DNA of 8,788 nucleotides from contig NZ_JZKF01000156.1 of NCBI RefSeq assembly GCF_000962825.1, positions 1 through 8,788 on the forward strand, in the 5' to 3' direction. Positions 1 through 5,401 of this stretch are shown one piece after another. A program made the position numbers and the translations under genes. The stretch is from Actinoplanes rectilineatus. GTDB taxonomy: Bacteria; Actinomycetota; Actinomycetes; Mycobacteriales; Micromonosporaceae. The notes below the pieces were generated by a model, which saw nothing but the letters and a program-made list of their open reading frames with translations, was not told where the DNA came from and searched no databases. Numbering within the stretch: position 1 is the first letter of the stretch; each line of letters begins with the position of its first letter.

Positions 1-57
1 ACCTCACTGTTCGAACCCACCGGTGGTGGTCTCCTCGCTCGCCCTCAACTCAACGTT

Positions 58-168
58 TCAAGAGTAGATCTTGCCTCTCATGATCTTGGCACAGAGGGGC
101 GGCACAAACTTGAACCAGACCTTGATCAGGTCATCCGATGGCCGTTCATGAAGATCCGCAGTTGTCAC
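58..168 (-). CDS. Unassigned 36-residue ORF (GTG start), doubtful
   Basis: A short minus-strand frame begins with GTG at 168 and ends at TGA 58-60. I do not recognise the product. It has an acidic/polar first third, then a hydrophobic and basic stretch (IKVWFKFVPPLCAKIMRGK) with one Cys and a Pro-Pro pair. The composition looks protein-like and less GC-rich than the neighbours. There is no convincing Shine-Dalgarno before the GTG, and an in-frame stop lies six codons upstream. After the TGA the same frame stays open for 17 more codons to a TGA at 4-6, so this may be the decayed end of a longer gene. It sits beside transposase and integrase scraps. It could be a small peptide, a pseudogene piece or chance. 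Confidence 0.2.
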   Translation of the reverse strand: MTTADLHERPSDDLIKVWFKFVPPLCAKIMRGKIYS

Positions 169-299
169 GCCAAGAATGATTCACGACCACGAACGGCGCC
201 GTGAGCCAGGCCAGCTATGCAAGATCAGCCGTACTCGGCTCTGCACTTCGGGGAGTACCCCGACAGGTAGCGCGGGAAGGTCGCCGGTGGCGGTCTTGC

Positions 300-373
300 G
301 GACGCCGGTTCGTGGCCGACCTGTTCCTGGACGAACCGGGCGTCGTGGCCGAGGAGTGGGCATACTCGATCAC
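300..373 (-). pseudogene. Tyrosine recombinase (integrase) C-terminal remnant
   Basis: Minus-strand bases 350-300 translate to GHDARFVQEQVGHEPAS. This resembles the conserved end of phage-type tyrosine recombinases, where a G-(Y/H)-D-x-x-(F/Y)-(V/I)-Q-x-x-(L/V)-GH segment carries the late catalytic His and is followed by a Ser/Thr-rich stretch and the nucleophilic Tyr. Just upstream, in another frame (373-359), are residues VIEYA, which would fit the preceding helix if a frameshift is allowed. The expected STT..YT segment with the catalytic Tyr does not follow in any frame. I therefore read this as a dead fragment. The match rests on about 17 residues, so a chance resemblance is possible. Confidence 0.4.
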
Positions 374-392
374 ATCAGGCTCTTCGTCAGCG

Positions 393-505
393 TTACTTGT
401 CGTTGCCGGTCGACGTGAAGTACCGGATCAACTCCGCCCGGTTGATCTCCGGGAACCCCGAAGCCGCGCCAGGTCCTCCGCCGAGAACATGTCCTGTGTA
501 GCCAT
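393..505 (-). pseudogene. Tn3-family transposase N-terminal remnant (DUF4158-like), frameshifted
   Basis: From an ATG at 505 the frame reads MATQDMFSAEDLARLRG. If one base is skipped near 455-457, it continues FPEINRAELIRYFTSTGNDK and stops at TAA 393-395. The combined reading resembles the N-terminus of Tn3-family transposases (DUF4158: F-S-x-E-x-L-x-x-L-R-x-F-P-E-I-x-R-x-E-L-I-R-x-F-T). An intact transposase has about 1000 residues; here only about 37 codons survive. The resemblance ends before the usual TPAD segment, and integrase-like sequence follows 20-40 bp further on, so two dead elements are juxtaposed. A GGTGG stretch lies upstream of the ATG. Family assignment is from memory of the motif. 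Confidence 0.5.
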
Positions 506-546
506 GAACCCACCACCTGAGCATCGACCGTCACCAAACGGGGACG

Positions 547-1029
547 CTAACCGCCGGCCCGCAGCCGCGCGTTGTGGTCGGCGAGCGCGCCGACCACGTC
601 GGTGAGCAGCCGTTCCATCTGCTCCAGTTCCGCGTCGTCGTATCGGCGCAGTGCCGCGTCGAGACGTTCGGCGCTCGGCGTGAAGAACGTGGTCGTGGTG
701 GTGTGCGCCTGCGGTGTCAGGCGGAGCCGCACCACACGCCGGTCGGCGTCCTCCCGGCTGCGGACGATGTGGCCGGCGGCTTCGAGGCGGTTCAAAAGGT
801 TCGCCGTGGCGCCGGAGGTCAGGCCCACCCGCTCGGCGAGCGCCGCCGGCGACAGCGGTTCCCCGGCGGACGAGGCCCACAGGATCTCCGCGACCGCGAC
901 CGCGTCCGTGGCGTGCACCCCGAGCTCTCGCGCCAGGTGGCGGGTCATCTCCAGGTGCGCGTCGGTGTAGCGGCGCAGCAGCTGGAGCAGATCGGTCCCG
1001 GGGAGCACGAGATGCACTTTACTCGACAA
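547..1029 (-). CDS. MarR-family transcriptional regulator
   Basis: This encodes a 160-residue dimeric winged-helix repressor, the normal MarR size. Residues 10-38 form the N-terminal dimerisation helix. The winged helix runs from about 58 to 108: LSPAALAERVGLTSGATANLLNRLEAAG-type helices with the recognition helix near 70-82, then the wing with the conserved D-x-R pair (residues 94-98, DADRR). Residues 120-155 are the C-terminal dimerisation helices. The start is TTG at 1029, chosen because GAAGG lies 7 bases upstream; a GTG four codons in has no better site. It is divergent from the FAD monooxygenase, with 53 bp between the two starts. A palindrome overlaps its own ribosome-binding site, which implies autorepression and control of the monooxygenase. 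The inducer is unknown. Oddity: a run of five Thr at 110-114. Confidence 0.93.
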   Translation of the reverse strand: MSSKVHLVLPGTDLLQLLRRYTDAHLEMTRHLARELGVHATDAVAVAEILWASSAGEPLSPAALAERVGLTSGATANLLNRLEAAGHIVRSREDADRRVVRLRLTPQAHTTTTTFFTPSAERLDAALRRYDDAELEQMERLLTDVVGALADHNARLRAGG

Positions 1030-1067
1030 TGAAGTACCTTCATCGCTGGTAACACTTCACTGTGAAG
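1030..1067. promoter_or_regulatory. Twin palindromic operator between marR-type gene and monooxygenase
   Basis: Two inverted repeats share the half-site TGAAG/CTTCA. The first is TGAAG-TAC-CTTCA at 1030-1042. The second is CTTCAC-T-GTGAAG at 1055-1067. Their centres are 25 bp apart. The left one covers the GAAGG ribosome-binding site of the minus-strand MarR gene; the right one lies just before the AGGGG of the monooxygenase. MarR proteins commonly bind such short palindromes in divergent promoters. The palindromes are visible; their being the operator is inference. Confidence 0.65.
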
Positions 1068-1082
1068 GTATAGGGGTATGGC

Positions 1083-2255
1083 ATGAGAGTCCTGGTCACC
1101 GGCGGCAGTATCGCGGGCCCGGCCGTGGCATGGCAGCTTCACCGGGCCGGCTTCACCCCGACGCTGCTGGAACGCGCGCCCGAGCCCCGCGGCGCCGGCC
1201 AGAACGTCGACATCCGCGGCGCCGGCCGCGACGTGCTGCGCCGGACCGGAATGTACGAGCGCGTGGCCGCGGCGGTCACCGGCGAGACCGGGACGCGCTT
1301 CCTGCGGCCGGACGGCAGTGTCTACGCCAGCATCCCGGTGCACGGGCGTCCGGACGGGCCCACCGCCGAGCTGGAGATCCTGCGCGGCGAGCTGTCCCGG
1401 CTGCTGCTGGAGGCGACCGCCGGCAAGGTCGAGCACCGCTACGGCGACCGCCTGGTCCACCTCACCCAGGACGAACGCGGCGTCGGCGTGGTCACCGAGA
1501 CCGGCCGCGAGGAGCGCTACGACATGCTGGTCATCGCCGAGGGCCGGCGCTCGTCGACCCGGGACCTGGTCTTCGGCGCCGAGGTCACCTACCGCGACCT
1601 CGGCGAGTACGTCGCCTACGGCACCGTCGACCGCGCCGCCGACGACGACGGCTGGTGGCACTGGATGACCGCGACCGACGGGCGGATCGCGTCGCTGCGC
1701 CCCGACAACGTCGGCACCGCCCGGGCGGCGCTGGGATTCCTCGCCCCGCCGATGGGCCTGAACCGCCTCGACACCGCCACTCAGCTGCGCGTCCTGCGAG
1801 AACGGTTCGCCGGTGTGGGCTGGAAGGTGCCGCGCATTCTGGACGGTTTCGCCGCCCGGCCGCGGGAGTTCTACTTCGAACGCGCCGAACAGGTCTTCGT
1901 GCCGCGCTGGTCACACGGCCGGGTCGCGGTCGTCGGCGACGCCGCCTGGGGCGGGCCGACCGGCATGGGTACCACGTTGGCACTGCTCGGCGCGCACGTA
2001 CTGGCCGGCGAACTGGCCAGGGCGCCGCACGACCCGCCCGCCGCGCTGCGGGCCTACGAGACGCTGCTGCGCTCCTACGTGACGAAGACGCAGCGGCTGC
2101 CGCCGGGCGTGCCGGCGGTCGCGCTACCGAGGACGCGCCGCGGTCTCACCATGCTGCACGGCCTGCACCGGCTCGCCGCCACCCGCGCGTTCCGCCGCCT
2201 CGCGGACCGCGCGCCGGCCCCGATCGGCCTTCCGGACTATCCGGCCCTGGGCTGA
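1083..2255 (+). CDS. FAD-dependent monooxygenase (class A, PHBH/TetX-like)
   Basis: This 390-residue single-component flavoprotein is expected to use FAD and NAD(P)H to hydroxylate a small, usually aromatic or polyketide-like substrate in the cytoplasm. The dinucleotide fold opens the protein (residues 5-13, TGGSIAGPA, with E30-R31 after strand 2). R101 lies in EILRGELSRLL, the usual FAD-contacting Arg region. The GD motif is VAVVGDAAWGGPTGMG at 281-296. The middle DG motif reads IAEGRRSSTR (151-160), with Glu where family members usually have Asp. AGGGG sits 6 bases before the ATG. The gene is divergent from the MarR regulator and probably controlled by it, giving an inducible detoxification module. 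The substrate cannot be read from sequence. The closest functional analogues would be TetX-like or antibiotic-modifying hydroxylases, but that is only family-level. Confidence 0.93.
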   Translation: MRVLVTGGSIAGPAVAWQLHRAGFTPTLLERAPEPRGAGQNVDIRGAGRDVLRRTGMYERVAAAVTGETGTRFLRPDGSVYASIPVHGRPDGPTAELEILRGELSRLLLEATAGKVEHRYGDRLVHLTQDERGVGVVTETGREERYDMLVIAEGRRSSTRDLVFGAEVTYRDLGEYVAYGTVDRAADDDGWWHWMTATDGRIASLRPDNVGTARAALGFLAPPMGLNRLDTATQLRVLRERFAGVGWKVPRILDGFAARPREFYFERAEQVFVPRWSHGRVAVVGDAAWGGPTGMGTTLALLGAHVLAGELARAPHDPPAALRAYETLLRSYVTKTQRLPPGVPAVALPRTRRGLTMLHGLHRLAATRAFRRLADRAPAPIGLPDYPALG

Positions 2256-2567
2256 CGATCTTGCGGGACTGGCGGTACGGCTGGTCGGAGGGCCTGCGGC
2301 GCGCGGATTCCGGCTCGAGCATCGCTGGCGGATCGGGGACTTGATTGAGGACGTGGTGCCGCGTGCGGCGGTGGCGCTGCCCGGGTTGGATCCGGAGCAT
2401 GAGTGGCAGGCAGCGCTGTGCGTACGACTGCCGGCCGAGACGATCGAGTTCGGGGCGGCCGCCGATGCCGCCGCCGCGCTGATCGCGGTGAAGGGACTGC
2501 CCGACCTGCTGGAACGGCGTGTGAGGCCTGGCGGTCCCGTCGGCGCCGTGCGAGTGCCGGGCGGCGG
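2256..2567 (+). other. Gap with an orphan open frame, no assignable gene
   Basis: About 310 bases lie between the monooxygenase stop and the convergent oxidoreductase stop. One plus-strand frame (phase of base 2341) stays open across the whole stretch, with possible TTG (2341) or GTG starts. It reads like protein, for example DLIEDVVPRAAVALPG, then LPDLLERR. I recognise no family. There is no Shine-Dalgarno, and the frame runs on into antisense of the neighbouring gene to about 2748, so the apparent end is not natural. It may be a decayed gene fragment or a chance open frame in high-GC DNA. I see no clear terminator hairpin here. Confidence 0.25.
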
Positions 2568-3569
2568 TCAGATCATCGAGATGACGATCTTGCCCTTGGT
2601 CGCGCCCTGGGCGATGTGGTTGAGAGCTTGCGGTGTGGCGGAGAAGGGGAAGACACGGTCGACGACGGGGCGGATGTTTCCGTTCTCCACGAGGGTGGTG
2701 ATCTCACTGAGTTGTTTGCCGCTGGCTCGCATGAACAGGAACGAGTAGTCGACCCCGAGCCGTGCGGCTCTGCACCTGGTCTGCAGGCTGAGCAGGCGGG
2801 TGGCGATCTTGAGGATGGGGTTGCCGCCGATCTCGCGGGCGAAGTCGGGGTCGGGGGGTCCGGCGATGCCGATGACCTTGCCGCCGGGCTTGAGGATGCT
2901 CATCGACTTGGCGACGCTCGCGGGGCCTTGACTGTCCAGGACGACGTCGTAGCCCTCCAGCACCGTGGCGAAGTCCTGGGTGCGGTAGTCGATGACGATG
3001 TCGGCGCCCAGGTCCTTGAGGAAGTCGGCGTTCTTGGCGCTCGCGGTGGTGGCCACGGTGGCGCCGAGGTGTTTGGCGAGCTGGATGGCGATGGTGCCGA
3101 CCCCGCCGGAGCCGGCCTGGACGAGGACTTTCTGGCCGGGGCGCAGGTCGGCGCGTTCGACCAGGGCCTGCCAGGCGGTCAGGGCGACCAGGGGCAGCGA
3201 GGCGGCTTCGGTCATGGTGAGGTTCGCCGGTTTGCGTGCGAGGTCGTCCTGGCTCACGGTGAGGAACTCGGCGAAGGTGCCGATCCGGTTCTTGTCGGGG
3301 CGGGCGTAGACCTCGTCGCCGGGCGCGAAGGCGTGGACTCCGGCGCCGACCCGGACGACGACACCAGCGAGGTCGTTGCCCAGAACCAGGGGCAGCCGGT
3401 AGGGCAGGATGAGCTTGAACTCCCCTTGCGCGATCTTGGTGTCGAGCTGGTTGACGCCGGCCGCGTGGATGCGGACCAGGACCTCGCCGGCGGCGGCGGT
3501 GGGCTGGGGCATTTCGGCGAGCCGGACGTCCTGCCGGCTCTGGTACCGGTCGATGACGTAGGCCTTCAT
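2568..3569 (-). CDS. NAD(P)-dependent quinone oxidoreductase, zinc-free MDR family
   Basis: This 333-residue protein is of typical size for the QOR branch of the medium-chain dehydrogenase/reductase superfamily, which reduces quinones or activated enones with NADPH. The GroES-like catalytic domain covers about 1-125 (GEVLVRIHAAGVNQLDTKI; VLGNDLAGVVVRVGAGV; FAPGDEVYA). The Rossmann domain (about 125-265) carries the cofactor loop QAGSGGVGTIAIQLAKHLGA at 151-170. The structural-zinc Cys cluster is absent, as in QORs. The C-terminus (GKIVISMI) is the usual MDR last strand. The ATG at 3569 has AGGAG 6 bases upstream; the open frame extends farther upstream but through the promoter. It is divergent from a TetR gene that probably represses it. 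The substrate is unknown. Confidence 0.93.
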   Translation of the reverse strand: MKAYVIDRYQSRQDVRLAEMPQPTAAAGEVLVRIHAAGVNQLDTKIAQGEFKLILPYRLPLVLGNDLAGVVVRVGAGVHAFAPGDEVYARPDKNRIGTFAEFLTVSQDDLARKPANLTMTEAASLPLVALTAWQALVERADLRPGQKVLVQAGSGGVGTIAIQLAKHLGATVATTASAKNADFLKDLGADIVIDYRTQDFATVLEGYDVVLDSQGPASVAKSMSILKPGGKVIGIAGPPDPDFAREIGGNPILKIATRLLSLQTRCRAARLGVDYSFLFMRASGKQLSEITTLVENGNIRPVVDRVFPFSATPQALNHIAQGATKGKIVISMI

Positions 3570-3614
3570 GGCGTTCTCCTGGTGGGTGTCGGCGCCGGGT
3601 GGCCGGTACTCCGT

Positions 3615-3665
3615 GTTCCCGGCCCGGTCAATTGTAGTATGGTCATAATTTAAATGGGCCGGAAC
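3615..3665. promoter_or_regulatory. Divergent promoter/operator region between QOR and TetR genes
   Basis: A markedly AT-rich core (about 3628-3655) in otherwise GC-rich DNA probably holds promoters for both genes. It contains the small palindrome TATG-GT-CATA (3638-3647). An inverted repeat flanks it: GTTCCCGGCCC at 3615-3625 and GGGCCGGAAC at 3656-3665, matching except for one extra base, with its centre at about 3640 near the small palindrome. TetR regulators usually bind such symmetric sites to repress both themselves and the divergent gene. The symmetry is visible; which repeat is the operator is inference, and I could not place -10/-35 boxes with confidence. Confidence 0.55.
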
Positions 3666-3700
3666 ATGATGCGAAGCACCCGTCGGGCAAGGGAGGAACC

Positions 3701-4279
3701 GTGGCGCGCTACGGCAAGGAGCACAAGGAAGCGACGCGGCAGCGCATCGTGAAGGTCGCCGGCCGGCGGCTGAAGAAGGACGGCCTCGACGGCTCCGGCG
3801 TGACGACGTTGATGGCCGACGCCGGGTTGACCAACGGCGCCTTCTACGCACACTTCGCGTCCAAGGATGCTCTGGTCGCCGCGACCATCACCGATCAGCT
3901 CAAGGACCAGCAGGCGCTGTTGCGGCGGCTCGCGGACGAGCCAGACGGGTTCATGCGTTTCGTGCGGGCGTATCTCTCACCTGAGCACCGCGACGACGCC
4001 GAAGGCGGCTGCCCGTCCGGAGCCCTGCTCGACGAAGTGGCCCGCAGCTCGCCGGAGATCCGCCGGGCCTACAGTGGCGGCATCCTCGGCGTGGCCGACG
4101 ACCTGGCCACGCTGATGGCGCCGGGCACCCCCGCGGCAGGGCGGCGCCAGGCTCTGGGATGCATCGCCATCCTCGTCGGGGCGCTGCAGCTCGCCCGGGC
4201 GATCGACGACGCGCAGGACTCCGAGACGGTGCTCGCCGAGGGAGCGCGAGCCATCGCCGCCCTGCTCGCCACTGACTGA
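3701..4279 (+). CDS. TetR/AcrR-family transcriptional regulator
   Basis: This 192-residue one-component repressor has the N-terminal helix-turn-helix at about 13-60: ATRQRIVKVAGRRLKKDGLDG, then the recognition part LTNGAFYAHFASKDAL (43-58) with the hallmark Y-x-H-F. The rest is an all-helical ligand and dimerisation domain. GCPSGALLDEVARSSPE (103-119) is a segment common in the subgroup that neighbours oxidoreductase genes. The GTG start at 3701 is preceded by GGGAGG with a 4-base gap; the ATGs at 3666 and 3669 are in another frame. It is divergent from the quinone oxidoreductase (131 bp between starts), its likely target. The ligand is unknown, perhaps a quinone or reactive electrophile. The hydrolase remnant begins about 20 bases after its stop. 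Confidence 0.93.
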   Translation: MARYGKEHKEATRQRIVKVAGRRLKKDGLDGSGVTTLMADAGLTNGAFYAHFASKDALVAATITDQLKDQQALLRRLADEPDGFMRFVRAYLSPEHRDDAEGGCPSGALLDEVARSSPEIRRAYSGGILGVADDLATLMAPGTPAAGRRQALGCIAILVGALQLARAIDDAQDSETVLAEGARAIAALLATD

Positions 4280-4299
4280 CGAGGGTCTCCGGATGGCAG

Positions 4300-4647
4300 G
4301 TGCAGGTGGACCTGCTGGGCCTCTCCCTCGGCGGCATGGTCGCCCAGGTGATCGCCCACCGCGAAGCGCACCTGGTCCGCAAGCTGATCCTCGCCGGCAC
4401 GGGCCCGGCCGGCGGCACCGGCATCACCAAGGTGACCCGCCTGTCGAACCTGGCCCTGCTCCGCGGTGCTCTGGCCCGCCAGGACCCGAAGAAATACCTG
4501 TTCTTCACCCGGACCGCGAACTCCGTCCACCTGGCCGAACGGCTACCGAACAGCGAACTCGTCCTCTACCCCGACGCCGGGCACGGCGGCATCTTCCAGC
4601 ACCATGCCGCCTTCACCGCCACCGCCTTGGCCTTCCTGGCCCGCTGA
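4300..4647 (+). pseudogene. Alpha/beta-hydrolase remnant, deleted at the N-terminus and internally
   Basis: The 115 codons from GTG 4300 are clearly alpha/beta-hydrolase. The nucleophile elbow GLSLGG is at residues 7-12 (Ser9), followed by MVAQVIAHREAHLVRKLILAG-type sequence, and near the end DAGHGGIFQ (92-100) carries the catalytic His95. Intact relatives have about 260-290 residues. Missing are the first roughly 85-95 residues, including the oxyanion HG motif, and a middle block. Residues FFTRTANS (68-75) run straight into VHLAERLPNSELVLYPDAGHGG, skipping the lid and the strand with the catalytic Asp (usually G-x-x-D-x-M-V-P before TANS). A hydrolase with neither oxyanion strand nor acid should be inactive. 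The open frame suggests a recent deletion. There is no proper start or ribosome-binding site. Confidence 0.8.
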
Positions 4648-4658
4648 CCACCCCATGG

Positions 4659-4677
4659 CATCGCCAGGCTGGCGATG
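4659..4677 (+). terminator. Perfect 9-bp hairpin after the hydrolase remnant
   Basis: CATCGCCAG and CTGGCGATG form a perfect inverted repeat around a single G, 11 bases after the hydrolase stop. As RNA it would fold to a strong stem with a 3-base loop. No T-run follows, so it is either a weak or U-less terminator of the TetR transcript or simply a small palindrome. The remaining bases to 4834 hold no gene that I can see. Confidence 0.4.
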
Positions 4678-4822
4678 ACCGCCGAGCGGAGAGCCGGGTC
4701 GTCGCCCAGCACACGCGCGAGGCACTATCGGGACAGGAGGTAGTACCGAGACTCTCCGCGACGCGTACCAGAAGGCAGGCAACGCCGAGCAACGGTGACC
4801 CAACGCGAGACGGGACCGCCGC

Positions 4823-4828
4823 TACCCT
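4823..4828 (+). promoter_or_regulatory. Probable -10 element, leaderless start
   Basis: TACCCT matches the actinobacterial TANNNT -10 pattern and ends 6 bases before the ATG at 4835. This places the transcript start at or next to the A of ATG. There is no Shine-Dalgarno before that ATG, as expected for leaderless translation. No good -35 box is visible at 17-18 bases. Confidence 0.45.
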
Positions 4829-4834
4829 GAGCGC

Positions 4835-5401
4835 ATGCCTACCGAGATCAGTGGCCTGCTCGACATCGCGGCTCCCGCCGCCGCGGGCCTGGTCAACGCC
4901 GTCCGCGACGACCAGCTCGACGCGCCCACGCCGTGCGCCGAGTTCCGTGTCCGTGACCTGCTCAACCACCTGTTCCAGGTGACCGCGAACTTCCAGCTGC
5001 TCGCCACCGGCGCCCCGGCTGACTGGGCGAGCACGCCGGACGCGCTCACCGGTGACTGGCGGGCCGAGTTCACCGAACGGGCCTGGGACGTCACCGCCGC
5101 CTGGTCCGAACCGGCCGCCCTCGAAGGCGTGTCGGCCGGGATGGGCCTGCCGCAGCGTACCGTCGGGCTGATGCTCGTCACCGACCTGGTCGTGCACGGC
5201 TGGGACCTGGCGCAGGCGACCGGTCTGCCGTTCCGCGCCGACCCGGCGCTGCTCGCCGCGGTCGCCGAGTTCCTCGATCTGATGGGCGACGCGGGCCGCG
5301 CGATGGGCGCGTTCGGTGCGGCCGTCACCGCCCCGCCGGGCAGCGACGACCTCACCGTTCAACTCGCCCGCACCGGCCGTGACGTCACAGCCTGGGGATG
5401 A
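4835..5401 (+). CDS. TIGR03086-type DinB/MDMPI-fold metal-binding protein
   Basis: This 188-residue protein of the DinB/mycothiol-dependent maleylpyruvate isomerase superfamily is abundant in actinomycetes. Visible marks are the family opening at 31-46 (PTPCAEFRVRDLLNHL) with metal-ligand candidate His45, and HGWDLAQATG at 121-130, supplying His121 and possibly Asp124. In the wider family three His ligands hold a divalent metal, and some members transfer or isomerise using mycothiol or another thiol; most TIGR03086 proteins have no known substrate. The length is normal for the single-domain form. The start is ATG 4835, apparently leaderless. Its last 17 bases overlap the convergent DDN-hemerythrin gene, so the two transcripts share complementary 3' ends. 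Confidence 0.88.
   Translation: MPTEISGLLDIAAPAAAGLVNAVRDDQLDAPTPCAEFRVRDLLNHLFQVTANFQLLATGAPADWASTPDALTGDWRAEFTERAWDVTAAWSEPAALEGVSAGMGLPQRTVGLMLVTDLVVHGWDLAQATGLPFRADPALLAAVAEFLDLMGDAGRAMGAFGAAVTAPPGSDDLTVQLARTGRDVTAWG

Noticed and set aside
945..1661. Minus-strand open frame of 238 codons across the monooxygenase and MarR starts
   Set aside because: It is a shadow of the well-supported monooxygenase. Its low-complexity Ala/Val/Gly composition and its overlap with the MarR start region argue against it.
1130..2344. Plus-strand open frame of 404 codons within the monooxygenase
   Set aside because: It is an Arg/Pro-rich out-of-frame translation of the monooxygenase, which has clear FAD motifs in the correct frame.
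2403..3653. Long plus-strand open frame of 416 codons
   Set aside because: It lies antisense to the quinone oxidoreductase, is Gly/Asp/Val-rich in the way mirror frames of GC-rich genes are, and has no motif or start signal.
3570..3851. N-terminal extension of the quinone oxidoreductase
   Set aside because: The extra residues are Arg/Ser-rich, run through the divergent promoter and into the TetR gene, and the ATG at 3569 has its own AGGAG.
4293..4982. Plus-strand frame bridging the hydrolase remnant and the DinB gene
   Set aside because: The translation is Pro/Arg-rich and out of frame with both recognisable proteins.
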